Shown here: positions 44,543 through 56,016 of the stretch, one piece after another
Position numbering within the stretch: position 1 is the first letter of the stretch
Layout of the letters: each line of letters begins with the position of its first letter
Assembly (NCBI GenBank): GCA_028571685.1
Contig: CM053140.1
Coordinates: 223,281,323 to 223,345,322 of the forward strand
Source: Heterohyrax brucei
Taxonomy: Eukaryota; Chordata; Mammalia; Hyracoidea; Procaviidae
DNA: 64,000 nt
Direction: 5' to 3'
The notes under the pieces: generated by a model
What the model was told of the DNA's origin: nothing
Database searches by the model: none
Seen by the model: the letters and a program-made list of their open reading frames with translations, nothing else
Made by a program: the position numbers and the translations under genes

Positions 44543-44697
44543 ACCAAATCTACTGTTATCAAGTAGATTCTGACTTATAGGAATACTATAGGAAAGGGTA
44601 GAACTGCTCCATAGTTTCCAAGGAGCATCAGCTGGGTTTGAACTGTCAACTTTTTGGTTTACAGCTGTAGCTCTTAACTATGTCACCAAGGTGGAAA
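44543..44697 (-). mobile_element. AfroSINE, antisense
   Basis: ACTGTTATCAAGTAGATTCT, GGTAGAACTGCTCCATAGTT and CTCTTAACTATGTCACCAAG. Confidence 0.9.
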
Positions 44698-44903
44698 CTT
44701 CTAATTGCTTTAATTTCACTGCAATGGGGATAAATATTTCTCCTGAGAGTGATGACAGGTGAGGAAGCATTAAAGATTTGAAGAAAGAGGAGATTATGAA
44801 ATGTATGTCTGGAAAAATGAGAAAGAAGGTGGACTGGAGAAGGAAGACATGATTGCTGAGTTGAAGTTCATTACCATTGGTTTAAAGTGAGACTTGTCAA
44901 CTT

Positions 44904-45419
44904 GTCTTTTAGTTGTCTAATACTGCTCTAACAGAACTACAAAGAAGTGGATGGCTTAATAAGATGAGTCTATTCTTGCACAGTCCAGTAGGTTACAAGT
45001 CTGCATTCAAGGTGTCCACTCCAGGGGAAGGACTTTCCCTCTGTCAGCTCTGGCAGAAATCCCTTGTGTTTCATCAGTCTTTGGTCAGGGAGCATCTTGG
45101 TGCAGGAACTTCCAGTCTGAAGGATGTGCTCTACTTCTGATGCTGTGTTCTTGGTGGTGTGACGTTCCAGATTATCTGCTTGCTTCTCTATCTCCCATTT
45201 CTGAAATGATAAAGGGCAGTGCAAGCCACACTCCAGGAAAACTCCCTTAGCAAGGCTGTGGCAATCCCACGCTAATCCTCTTTTAACATAGGCGTCCTAT
45301 CTGTTATCCACAGACAGAGATTAGGATTTACAGTAGAGGACAATCACAGAATACAGGGAATCCTGGCCCACACAAATTACTACACGTATTTTGGGGGGAA
45401 CACAATTCAATCCGTGGCA
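44904..45419 (-). mobile_element. MaLR-type solo LTR, antisense
   Basis: The reverse complement matches the LTRs at 29619 and 31212 along its length. It starts TGTCTTTTAGTTGTCTAATA and ends TTCAATCCGTGGCA, and contains GGTTACAAGTCTGCATTCAA and GGAGCATCTTGGTGCAGGAA. Confidence 0.82.
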
Positions 45420-45649
45420 ACATGGTCATGTGTTTTTATTGATCCTTATTCAGTTGTTCAGATACAAGCTCAGAGTAGCTCAAGAGCTGGATTTAACTAG
45501 AGTTTGGTTTTTCCAGGAATAGCCCAGAAGTAAGAAAAAGACAAGGTAACTGAAAGTATATGTGAGGAAGTGGTTTTAATGATTGTTCCATATTCATGTA
45601 TATTCATGTATGCACCTTTGAATATCCACAGTGCCTACTATGCCAAAAG

Positions 45650-45819
45650 AAAAAAAAAAAAAAAACACTGCCTTTGAGTGGATTCTGACTCATAGCAACC
45701 ATATAGGTCAGAGTAGAACTGCCCCATAGAGTTTCCAAGGAGTGCCTGGTGAATTTGAAATTCTGACCTTCTGGTTAGCAAATGTTTAACACTTAACCAC
45801 TAAACCACCAGAGTTTCCA
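45650..45819 (-). mobile_element. AfroSINE, antisense, with long A tract
   Basis: GAGTGGATTCTGACTCATAG, GTCAGAGTAGAACTGCCCCA and CACTTAACCACTAAACCACC. An A tract of about 17 bases (45649-45665) precedes it. Confidence 0.94.
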
Positions 45820-46004
45820 TTGTGTCTAGCAAAGGGTCTTATGTATTATAAGCCCAGTAAATAGTGCTTGTAATAATCAATGGGAAGATACAAAGGCATG
45901 GAACTTAGCTGTGAATTAGTAATATGTTAGAGAGAAAGGCCATCTGAATTCAAATATCAAGATATAATATCGTAAGATTCTATAGGGAAAAAAAAATGAC
46001 ACAG

Positions 46005-46564
46005 TGGTTTAGTCCTGTAGTGCTGCTGTAACAGAAATGCCACAACTGGATGGCTTCAACAAAGCAAAATTATTCTCTCACAGTCCAGTAGGCTGCGAGT
46101 CCAAATTCAGGGCACCAGCTCCACGGGAAGGCTTTCTCTGATAGCTTTGGAGGAAGATGCTGTTCATCAGGCTTTTCTTAGTCTGGGAGCATCTCAGCAC
46201 AGAAACCTGAGGCCTGAATGATGTGCTCTGCTTTAGGCACTGCTTTCTCGGTTGTATAATGTCCCCAACTCTCTGCTTGCCTCCCTTTTATTTCTTGTAG
46301 GATAAAAGGATAAAAGGTGGTGCAAGCCACACCCCAGGGAAACTCCCTTCCATTGGATCAGGGAGGTGACCTTAGTAAGGTCATTGCAGTCCCACCCTAA
46401 TCCTCTTGAACATAATTCAGCCTTGCCCTATTAACCACAGGCAGAGATGAGGATTTGCAGCGTAAGGAAATGACAAAATGGAGGACAGCCACACAGTAGT
46501 GGGAATCATGGCTCAGGTAAATTGCTCCACACATTTTTAGGGGGATACAATTCAATCCATGACA
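46005..46564 (-). mobile_element. MaLR-type solo LTR, antisense
   Basis: TTAGTCCTGTAGTGCTGCTG at one end and ATACAATTCAATCCATGACA at the other. Same family as 23258-23740 and 44904-45419. Confidence 0.82.
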
Positions 46565-46566
46565 AT

Positions 46567-48195
46567 GCCTATCAGCAGATGAATGGATAAACAAACTGGT
46601 ACATGTACACAGTGGAGTATTTTGCAACAGTAAAGAACAACAATGCATCAAAGACACTAGAAAAATGAACCAAGGAGGCAAAAGGACCCGTATGAATGAG
46701 AGACTGCATCAGCCTGAGACCAGAAGGACCAGATGGTGCCCAGCCACCACCAAAGGCAGCTGTGATGGGGGACATGATATAGAGTCCCTGGGACAACACA
46801 AGAAAAAGAGGTGTGCAGTCCAAGAACTCTTTTAAAAGACCAGAATTAATGGTCCAAAAGCCTGGAGGGCCCCTGGGAACATGGCCACTAGGCTTGCTGC
46901 TGGCCCTAAGCTGAAACCAGTACTGAGGTCAGCTCTTCAGACAAGAACGGACTGGACTCAGGGACACAGTGACTATATGGTGTGTGTACTTTATGGCTTT
47001 ATACATTTATAGGAGGTTGTACAACTGGTTTCTTTCTAGATGTAAGAGAAAATGGTGGAGAGAAGGGAACAAGTACTCATTCAGAGGATACTAGAAGTGT
47101 AGCATGAAGAGCAGGAACGTACAGTCACAGTCTGAGGAGATCCGATGGAACTGTAGATAGATGGGCATGCAGAATTGATTTGGATTGTATACTTTATCAT
47201 AAAACAATGAATGTGTGAAGCATCTGATAACAGGAAACTGTAGGGCGTTATGCTGAATGATGTAAGTCAATCACAGAAGAACAAATATGAGACTACTACT
47301 GTAAAAACTTATGAAAGAGTTTACACATAAAAGGAGTCTCTGATGATTACCAAAGAAAGGAGGAATAGAGATAGAAAAACACTAAATGGACGACAGATAA
47401 ATGATAAATTTGGTGAAGGATAAGACAATTGCACAATACTGGGGAAGCCAGCACAACTTGTACAAAGTAGGATCATGAAAGCGCCATAGACACATCCAAA
47501 CTGCCTGAGGGTCCAAATTACCAGGCTAGGGGCTGTCAGGACCGTGGTAACAGGGAATATCTAGCTCAATTGGCATAACATAGTTTATAAGGAAAATGTT
47601 CTCTACACTCTACTTTGGTGGGTAGCATGTGGGGGGTCTTAAAAGCCTGTCAGGAGCCATCTAGGACATTCCACTGGTCTCACCCCTTTGGGAGCAAGGA
47701 AGAATGAAGAAAGCTAAAGACACGAGGGAAATATTAGTCCAGAGGACTAATGGACCATGTCTACCATAGCTTCGACCAGACTGAGCCTAGTACAACTAGA
47801 TGGTGGCCAGCTATCACCGCGGACTGCTCTGACACGGATCACAATAGAGGGTCTGATGGAGCTAGAGAAAAATGGAGAACAAAATTCTAACTCAAAGGGA
47901 AAGGCCAGACTTACTGACTTAGAGACCAGAGTATGGCTCCTTACAGCTCAGTAATGAAGTCACTCCAGAGGTTCACCCTTTACCTGAAGAGTAGATATGT
48001 CCATAAAACAAAAGGAGACTAAAATGGCATGTCAGCCCAGGGGGAAGGACTAGAAGGGAAGAGAGGGAAGGAAAGCCGGTAATAGGCAACAAACATTTGA
48101 GAAGATGATTGATAACCAATGCCATAAAACACTAAGTGTTCTAACGGCCCAATGAGAAACCAGTTAGTCCTGTAAATCTTATGTAAATTGCAATG
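46567..48195 (+). mobile_element. L1 3' end and long 3' UTR, sense
   Basis: Sense L1, 5'-truncated in the ORF2 C-terminus (GATGAATGGATAAACAAACT). CAGCCACCACCAAAGGCAGC, GACTGGACTCAGGGACACAG and TGTACTTTATGGCTTTATAC match the complement of 13560-14060, so this is the same L1 3' UTR type as element C. It runs about 1.6 kb to the RTE fragment at 48205. Confidence 0.75.
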
Positions 48196-48686
48196 AGTAA
48201 AATTGAAAAAGATGTGCAGTTGGGTTGTATTGTTTTACCATACTTATTCAACCTCTATGCAGAACAAATAATCTGAGAATCTTAACAATATAAAGAATAA
48301 TGCAGCATCAGGATTCCAAGAGGACTTATTAACAACCTGATATGTGCAGATGACAATCTTGCTAGGAAAAGTGAAGACAGCTTGATGCACTTACTGATGT
48401 AGATCAAAGATTGCAGCCTTCAGTACGGATTACACCTATACATTTTAAAAAAAGGTAAAGTCCTTACCACAGGACCAATAAACAACATGAAGAAAATTGA
48501 AGCTGCCAAGGTTTCATTTTTCTTGGATGAACTGTCAGTGTCCATGAAATCAGCAGTTAAGGATCAAACGATGTATTAGGCAAACATGATGCAAAAGTCT
48601 TCTTTGAAATGTCTAAAGGAAAGATGTCACTTTGAGATCTGAGGTGCATCAGACCCAAGTCGTGGTATTTTCAGTCACCTTGTATG

Positions 48687-48809
48687 GAGTCCTGGTAGTG
48701 CAGTCATTAAGAGCTCAGCTGCCAACCCAAAGGTTGGTAATTTGAATCCATCATTTGCTTCTTGAAAACTCTCTGGCAACAGACTGATTTTTTTTTTTTT
48801 TTTTTTTTG
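48687..48809 (+). mobile_element. AfroSINE 5' part with poly-T tail, sense
   Basis: Sense head (GAGTCCTGGTAGTGCAGTCA, GGTTGGTAATTTGAATCC) then a T21 tract (48788-48808) and return to RTE sequence (CATATGCGTGCAAAAGCTGG). The usual RTE-like SINE tail is missing, replaced by T's. Confidence 0.75.
48788..48808. repeat. T21 tract
   Basis: 21 consecutive T at the end of the SINE at 48687. Confidence 0.9.
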
Positions 48810-49235
48810 CTTCATATGCGTGCAAAAGCTGGACAATGAAAAAGGAATACTGAGAAAGAATTGATGCATTTGAATTAGGGTACTGGTGAAGAATATTAGA
48901 TATGCATACCATAAACTGCCAGAAGAATGACCAGATATGTCTTGGAAGAAGTATAGCCAGAATGCTCCTTAGAAGCAAGAGTGGCTGGTCAGTCTTCTCA
49001 CTTTGGATATGTTATCAGGAGAGACCATTGGGAGGCGAAAACCGTGCTTGGCAAAGTAGAGGGTCAGCAAAAAAGGGAGAGCTTCATGCAGATGAACTGA
49101 CACAGTGGCTGCAACAATGGGCTGGAGCATAGCTATGATTATAAAGGATGGCATAGGACCTGGCAGTGTTTCATTCTTCTGTATATAAAATCACTAAGTC
49201 AAGGCTGAATCAACTGGCGCCTAACCACAGCAATA

Positions 49236-49771
49236 TGGCCAGCAGAACCAAATGGTAAGATGACAGTTGCAAATAAGAAGCAAAGATATGCCCTTTTATG
49301 GGCATGTCCTTGTTCCCTAGCCACACTAAAGAAAACCCCAAGGTCCTTATGAACTAAATGTTAGAGAAAGGAACACGTTAAAATAAAAATAAAAAGAATC
49401 TTCCTAACACAAAGGATTTCTCAGAATTTTTCTTTAAAAATGTCCACACATTCTTTTCATAACTTAAAAAAATTGACAAAAATTCAACTTATTAAATAGC
49501 TGCAATGTCTTCATGAAACTGAGACTGTGAGGACATCTTGTATTGGCAGTCAACCCCTTAAGACTGTTAAGCAAAAAGAAAACTGTTATTCTTCACTGCT
49601 ACTGGTAGGAGATCAAGTAGCTCTGCCTACCATGCTGTTTGGAACTACAGAGTATCCATCCCAGGAGATACCATACAGCTCTCAAAATGAAGACTGGTAA
49701 AACTATTTCCCAGCCAACAAGGTGGGTTATGATATTATGAAAACTATAAAATGGAATTACATTTATATTAA
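49236..49771. other. No recognised feature
   Basis: About 535 bp, AT-rich. No family recognised. Confidence 0.4.
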
Positions 49772-49932
49772 CCTGTTGACCTGTTGTCATTGAATGAATT
49801 CCCAGTAATAGCAACCCTATAGTAGAGAGTAGAATTGCCTTATAGGGTTTTCAAGGAGTAGTCAGTGGATTCAAACCACTGACCTTTTGTATGACAACCA
49901 TAGCTCTTAACCACTGTGTATCCAGTTCCCTT
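49772..49932 (-). mobile_element. AfroSINE, antisense
   Basis: GTTGTCATTGAATGAATTCC, CCCTATAGTAGAGAGTAGAA and CTCTTAACCACTGTGTATCC. TTACATTTAT/TTACATTCAT flanks fit a 10-bp duplication with one mismatch. Confidence 0.92.
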
Positions 49933-50894
49933 ACATTCATGTAGAATATAAAAAATATTAAAATATTACATTAGGAAAAAACAAATTATAATCTAATTGT
50001 GTCAGAATGGTGAAGTTTTGTTGACTTGTTTCCTTTATATTTGGCTCATTGTGGCTTTATTACTTTTTAAAAAAGAAAAATCAAGTAAGTTTTTTTTATG
50101 TGTTTGCAAACTCCTTAAAGAAAAATAAAATCCTCTGTTACTTGATTGGGATTCTTCCATGTACCTCTGACAGCACTAAGAAACCAACAGTTTTCAGAGA
50201 ATGAATTTATTCAAGGAATGTAGTAGCAAAAATGTTTAATAGACATAAGAAAGGACTGAGTTCATCTGGTATATATCTGTGTTCTATGACATAAATGACT
50301 TGGACTTGAGGTAATAAATGAACAAATAAATAAAATGCATCACTAAACAACTTTCAGGATTGAGTTTTCCCTAGATTATAAGGTTCATAAGACCTGAGAC
50401 AAGTATTTTGTTCTTTGCATGGTGCTTGTTACTTCGTAAGGTTCCATTATGTATGAACCACTTAGGTCTGTTAAAAACTTGGAAACACCCCACACTTTTA
50501 TGAAAAACTCCTGTGCTGGTGACTGAGCCTTGGGCAGTACTTTTCTATAATTTTTACATGTCCAGGTTCTTTTCACTTTTATGGATGGAGTCTTGCAGAT
50601 CATAAATTTAAATGCTCAGGGAACCTTAGAAGTTATTTCTTCTTACCCTTTCTATAGGTCCTCTCGTGTTGAGTTGCTCAATAGAGCTTAACTGAAATTG
50701 GCATTTGTCTAACACTAATACATTCTGTTTTTTCAGGGCCTTTCTGCCAAGAACTTAAGAGTAGGGAGGTAAGCAGGAAAGGAGGTTTTCCTTTCCCAAA
50801 TCCAAATCTTGAAAGATTACTCTTGCATCAGCTGCAGTAAGGCTTTCTTAAGGCATACCACACCAGACTTGAATAGCTTTTCTTTAGTAGAGGT
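49933..50894. other. No recognised feature
   Basis: About 960 bp, AT-rich. CAGGGAACCTTAGAAG at about 50619 hints at an old MIR-type repeat, too decayed to call. Confidence 0.4.
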
Positions 50895-51010
50895 TTAGGG
50901 AAACTGGGTCCTATTTGTAGCTATGTAACTAACTAGCTGTGTGACTGTGGGCAATTCATTTAATCTTGAAGCTATAAAGACTCAATTATAATGATGTACC
51001 ACCACCCTAC
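50895..51010 (+). repeat. MIR-like fragment
   Basis: AACTAGCTGTGTGACTGTGG followed by GCAATTCATTTAATC is the MIR core in sense orientation. Confidence 0.75.
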
Positions 51011-51119
51011 CCCGACTGCCTCATAAGTTTGGTCTGGGGACACTTGAGACAATGTTTATAAATGGGTTTAACACCTGTAGATGTTTAAGGGCCATTTGCC
51101 CTAAATGTAAGTTGTTGCT

Positions 51120-51690
51120 TTTCTGTCTGTTGAAGTTTTGGTTTTAATTCAAATACTTCTAAGCTTTGGGATTCATCTGTTTGTACTGACTTCTCCTGTA
51201 CTGTGTGTTGCCTCCCTTCACCAAAAATAACTATTGTCAGTTATCTAATTAATGAATATCCCTCTTCCCCGTACCTCCCCTCATAACCATCAGAGTGTGT
51301 TTTTTTTGGTTTCAACCTACTCTTGAGTCCATATAATTGTAGTCTTATACAATATTTGTCCTTTTACAACTGACTAATTTCACCCAGCATAATGCCCTCC
51401 AGCTTCTTCCATGTTATCTTTCCCAAATCCACCAGTGTTCTTTATAATTGTATTATATTCTGTTGTGCAAATATACCATAGTTTCTTTATCCATTCTTCC
51501 ACTGATGGGTACCTAAGTTGATTCCAACTTTTTGCCATCATGAACAGTGCCGCAGTGAACACTGGTCTGCATGTATTCGTGTGTCAGCTTTTTTCAAGAT
51601 ATCTTGAGGATATATTCCATCAAGTGAGATTGCTGGATTGTATGGTATTTCTATTTCTAGTTCTAAATGTAGGATTCTTATGTCTCACCT
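51120..51690 (-). mobile_element. L1 3' end, antisense
   Basis: TCACCCAGCATAATGCCCTC, CATTCTTCCACTGATGGGTA and TGATTCCAACTTTTTGCCA are the L1 ORF2 C-terminal/3' UTR region read backward. The minus frame at 51380-51562 encodes AKSWNQLRYPSVEEWIKK, a decayed ORF2 C-terminal motif. Truncated. Confidence 0.8.
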
Positions 51691-51744
51691 TCTTTTTCTT
51701 TGTACTCATTGACAATAATTTTGTGGCTGCATTTGTAATAACAG

Positions 51745-51860
51745 ATTAATTACTAATATTCTCCATTTTTATAGATGAGGAAACTGAGGCACAGAGACAT
51801 GAGTAACACGCTCAGGGTCTCAGAGCTAATAAGTAGTGGAGTCTCTCCAGTTTTCTGGGC
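51745..51860 (-). repeat. MIR-like fragment, antisense
   Basis: TTTATAGATGAGGAAACTGA, GGCACAGAGACATGAG and AGAGCTAATAAGTAGTGGAG are reversed MIR landmarks. Confidence 0.78.
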
Positions 51861-53453
51861 CGTGGTTTGTCCTGTGACATCAATTCTCTGCTGGAGTTTA
51901 GAAGCAAGGACAGATAAGAGTGAGCAAGGAATATGTGGGTTTACATTAAGCAAGATTGGGTTAATTGTGTTCACTTAGTATCTGTAGTGAACAGTTTTAT
52001 TGTGATGAAATTGTGCACAACAGATTAGTAGGTAAGCATGAGTTAGCCCATATGTACCTTACCTACTGGGTAATCCAAACTAGCTGAGAAGAGCTGATAC
52101 ATTTGCATTTTTCAGCCTTTTTATTTTTGTGAAGATGAAAGTAACAACTTCCAAGCTCTTTACATGTCATACTGGAAAGTGGGAGTTTCTCTTGTGCTTT
52201 CTGCCCCTTGTTTTTAAAGAAGGAACAGGACATCCTCAGCTCTTCATAAAGCAGGCACCCAGACGGCTTCCCCCAGCAGGTGGAAGTGGCCCATCCTTGT
52301 AAGTGAAAGGAAGGTGATTAGCACCCAAGATTGCAAGAGAAACATCAGTTGGGGTGAAAACATCTATGTCCTCTGATCTATATTTCTCCAGGGAATACTT
52401 GTTCCTAACATTTTCAGAAAACTCTGCTTCCTTGCTAGACTAGTGCCCAGGACAAAGAACTTATCTGTAAAGTGAGGGTTAAGAATAGCTCATTTCAAGC
52501 AAGGGTTCATAAGAGGACATTTATAGGGCCTGATGAAGTTTCTTTCATCTCAAATCTAATGGCAATCCAAACTCCACCTGGGCCTCCAGGACTCCCTGAT
52601 GAAGTGTCGGAAGTCATTAAAGCTAAAGAGTGGAGATAAACAACAGGAATCTTTGATGTCTAAACCTGGTGTCCATTAAGAAATAGAGAGGTTCAGTTGC
52701 TCTTTCTAACCATATTAAACTCAAGGCAGATCTGACTCCATGTGTTTCAGGGGCCTGTTGGCCTCATCCAGATCTAATAAAGTTGTTTATCTTTGCTCTT
52801 GCTAACGCTGTCACTCTCTGTACTGAGGGGAATAACATGGATGAGAAGAAAGTGAGATCAAGAAGGTAAAGGACTTAATCCTGTTTACGTATTTGTAAGT
52901 GTCTCTTGAAACAGATTATGTCTACCTTTTTTCATTCTCAGATTCTTTATTTTCATAAAACCATAGAATTTGAGAGATTGGTGAGCCTTCCACCATAGAG
53001 GAGCCAGAGGGGAAACCCAGAGAGATTGATGATATACAGAGCAAATTAGTGATGGAGTATAAAAAACTGAGAAAATATATTAGTTGGTTGGAAGAACAAA
53101 ATCACTGATCACCTGCCGTTCACCATGGATGAAAACTTGATCTGGGATTCTTCCATGTAAGTGAGATCAGAAAAGCTGAAGGGTAACCAGAATTATCCTG
53201 CCCACATATTTCTGAGTGCCTCTTGGGACAAATCCATTGTGTCAAGTGCCTCTTTTCATTCTCAGGTTATTTGTTTTCATAAAATTAGGGATGAATTAGA
53301 TGAATACACAGTCCTTGCACAGCTTTGGGAGTAATAAAGTATTGGTAGTGTTATGCAAAAAGCCTTATACAAGACATAATGACATTAAATAGGATGGAGT
53401 GCCATTTTTTCCTCAGAAAGGCTGTATCAAGATGGTTACATGTTTATATATTG
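51861..53453. other. Mostly unrecognised; contains a diverged ~310-bp tandem duplication
   Basis: No exon or named repeat over most of this 1.6-kb stretch. Two related segments (about 52845-52975 and 53158-53290) are described in the findings. A weak MIR-like scrap (GGGGAAACCCAGAGAGATTG, AAATTAGTGATGGAG) lies at about 53010-53070. Confidence 0.4.
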
Positions 53454-53635
53454 AAGGCCTTGAGTGGTGCAACTGGCTAATATATTTGGCTGCTAACCAA
53501 ATGATTGGAGTTTCTAGTCCAATTTGGACTGTTGATCTACTTTGAAAAATTCAGTCATTGAAAACCCCATGGAGCAAGAGTTGTACCCTGACACACATGG
53601 GATCACACATGGGAATCAGCTCAGTGATACTATAC
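53454..53635 (+). mobile_element. Older AfroSINE subfamily, sense
   Basis: CCTTGAGTGGTGCAACTGGC, TTGGCTGCTAACCAAATGAT, GAAAACCCCATGGAGCAAGA and CTGACACACATGGGATCACA follow the older, longer AfroSINE type. Confidence 0.78.
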
Positions 53636-53688
53636 ATACACATATAGAGAGAGAAAGCATAAGAGAAACTCCCACTTCCCAGGATGAC

Positions 53689-53702
53689 ATATATATATAT
53701 AT
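53689..53702. repeat. AT dinucleotide run
   Basis: Seven AT units, followed by a TG-rich stretch. Confidence 0.8.
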
Positions 53703-53857
53703 GTGTGTATGCATGTATTCACCTTCAATCCAACTGTATAATAGCTATAATAGCTATAGCAGTATAATAGCTATAATTTATCTCCATAGAGGCATGTAGA
53801 TCATTTTTAAAAGATTTTAGTAGCAGTAAATAAAATTTAATTTTTTTCCCATATTAA

Positions 53858-54040
53858 TTATCACTTGTTGTCAAGTTGATTCTAACTCATAATGATCCAG
53901 TTGTTACAGTAGAACTGTTTCATAGGATTTTCTTGGCTGTAATCTTAACAGAAACAGATCAGCAGGCCTATTGTCCACTGTATCATTTAGTGGATTTAAA
54001 CCGCCAAACTTTTAGGTTAGCCGTCAAGTGCTTGGCGACC
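53858..54040 (-). mobile_element. Older AfroSINE subfamily, antisense
   Basis: CTTGTTGTCAAGTTGATTCT, GGATTTTCTTGGCTGTAATC and AACCGCCAAACTTTTAGGTT. Confidence 0.75.
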
Positions 54041-54518
54041 TCATTTGCCTTATAGTCAATAGTTGCTGATTAAATACCAACTTGAAATAGGCCACTCATG
54101 TGGCAGATAATATGATTAGGAAGAAGTGACCTGATAATGACACCATATGCCAAGGCTAGGAAGAGTCCTGAAAGCTCAAAATTCACTTAGCTAGAACAAA
54201 ACTCAAATAGTCCCGTCAAACTTTTTTTTTTTTTTTAATTACATAGGTGATTACTAAATCTATCTTGGAAAGGCATTACAATGTTTGGAAATTTATCATT
54301 GCATGAATTCTCTGAGGAATCAGCAGGTGGTCTCAGATTCATCTTGGGACAATTTGCTCACAATTTGGATTTCATAACAGTTTATCACTTTAAAAAGAAC
54401 TGCTTTTCCTGCAGATTAAACTTGTCATTAAGTGCTGAGGTACTCTTACAAATAGTTGATTTGCTTTTAATCAAATGCCAACTTCAGGGCATAACCTGAA
54501 TGATTAGCTGAAAAAACT
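54041..54518. other. No recognised feature
   Basis: About 480 bp with a T tract of 14 (about 54224-54237). Nothing recognised. Confidence 0.4.
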
Positions 54519-55793
54519 AATTGTTGTTATTAGGTGCCACCAAGTTGGTTCTAACTCATAATGAACCTATGTACAACAGAAGAAAACACCACCTGGTCCT
54601 GTGCTATCCTCACAGTCATTGCTAGGCTTGAGCCCAGTGCTGTTGACACCGTGTCAATCCATATTGTTAAGGGTCTTCTTTCTTGCCGACTTCTACTTTA
54701 CCAAATGTCTTAGTCATCTAGTGCTGCTGTAACAGAAATACCACAAATGGATGCCTTTAACAAAGAAAAAATTATTTTTGCACATGCCAATAGGCTAGAA
54801 GTCCAAATTCACAGTGTCAGCTACAGGGGAAGTCTTTCTCTATTAGCCCTGGAGGAAGGTCTTTCTTATCAAGCTTCCCAGGACAGCAATCTTGGGTCCT
54901 AAGGATGAACTCTGCTCCCAGTGGGGCTTTCTTGGTGGTATAAGGTTCCCACCTCTCTACTTGCTTCCTTTTCCTTTTGTCTCTTGGAAGGCAGATAAAA
55001 GATAGTGCAGACCCAACCCAAGGAAACTCTTTTCACTTTGGATCAGGGATGTGACCTGAACAAGAGTGATACTTCTACCGTAATGCTGTTTAACCACAGG
55101 GAGAGATTGTGATTTATAACACATAAGAAAAATACAGAAGAGAGGATACCTACACAATACTGGGAATCATGGTCTAACCAGATCGACATGTATTTTGCGG
55201 GGACACGACTTAATCCATGACATCAAGCATGATGTCCTTTTCCAGGGACCAGTTCCTCCTGATACATGTTCAAAGTACCTGAGATGACCTTTCACCATTC
55301 TCACTTCCAAGCAGCTTGCTCTCTTCAAGACAGATTTGTTCATTCTTCTGACAGCCATGGTACATTCAATATTCTTTACCAATGCAATAATTTAAAGATG
55401 TCAATTCTTGTTTGATCTTCCTTTTTCATTGCCTAGCTTATGCATGCCTATAAGGTGACTGAAAATACTGTTGCTTTGGTCAAACTCACCTTTGTCCTCA
55501 AAGTGACATGTTTGCTTTTTAATGCTTCAGAGAGGTTTCTTTCCAGTAGATTAGCCCAATACAATGTAATTTGATTTCTTGACTGTTCTATGAGCTTTGA
55601 TTGTGGATCCAAGTAAAATGAAATCCTTGAGAACTTAAGTATTTGTTTATCGTGATAGTGCTTATTGTTCCAGTTGTGAGGATTTTTCTCCATGTTGAGT
55701 TGCAATCCATACTAAAAGCTGTAATTGTTGATCTTCGTCAGTGTTTCAAGTCCTTTTCACTTTCAGCAAACAATGCTAATTATTGTGCCTTAA
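54519..55793 (-). mobile_element. RTE LINE 3' part, antisense, split by LTR
   Basis: RTE 3' end (54519-54705: TTGTTGTTATTAGGTGCCAC, CCGTGTCAATCCATATTGTT) is interrupted by a MaLR LTR and resumes at about 55223 (TCAAGCATGATGTCCTTTTC) up to the region past the catalytic box (about 55793). Minus frames 55167-55382 and 55448-55705 carry ORF pieces (CTMAVRRMNKSVL). All decayed. Confidence 0.82.
54706..55222 (-). mobile_element. MaLR-type solo LTR nested in RTE, antisense
   Basis: Opens TGTCTTAGTCATCTAGTGCT and ends ACTTAATCCATGACA. It divides the RTE precisely: host sequence continues on both sides. Flanks CCAAA (54701-54705) and TCAAG (55223-55227) agree in only 3 of 5 bases, so any duplication has decayed. 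Confidence 0.82.
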
Positions 55794-55894
55794 CTTTACA
55801 GAACTCAACATTTGTTTAAGCTACCACCTGTGAGCACATGCTACAGGCCACATGACATTTTAAATACCCTACATAAATTTGATGTCTTAAAATT

Positions 55895-56015
55895 ATAGTG
55901 TTGAAGAATACTGAGTATACCATGGACTTCTGGAAGAACAAATCTCTTTGAAGAAGTAAAGCCAAAATATTCCTTAGAACCAAACATGGCAAGACTTCAT
56001 TTCACATGCTTTGGA
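55895..56015 (+). mobile_element. RTE fragment, sense
   Basis: GTGTTGAAGAATACTGAGTA, TATACCATGGACTTCTGGAA and GGCAAGACTTCATTTCACA are a short sense piece of the RTE C-terminal region. Confidence 0.7.
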
Positions 56016-56016
56016 T

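Larger units (their letters stand above)
48205..49235 (+). mobile_element. RTE LINE 3' third, sense, 5'-truncated
   Basis: GATGTGCAGTTGGGTTGTAT and TTACCATACTTATTCAACCT (RT motif B region) open the copy. It continues past a decayed YADD region (ATATGTGCAGATGACAATC) to GGCTGAATCAACTGGCGCCT at the 3' end. A SINE with a T tail interrupts it (48687-48809). Frames are broken. Confidence 0.82.

Noticed and set aside
47757..47954. 65-codon plus frame
   Set aside because: Lies in the L1 3' UTR; no motif.
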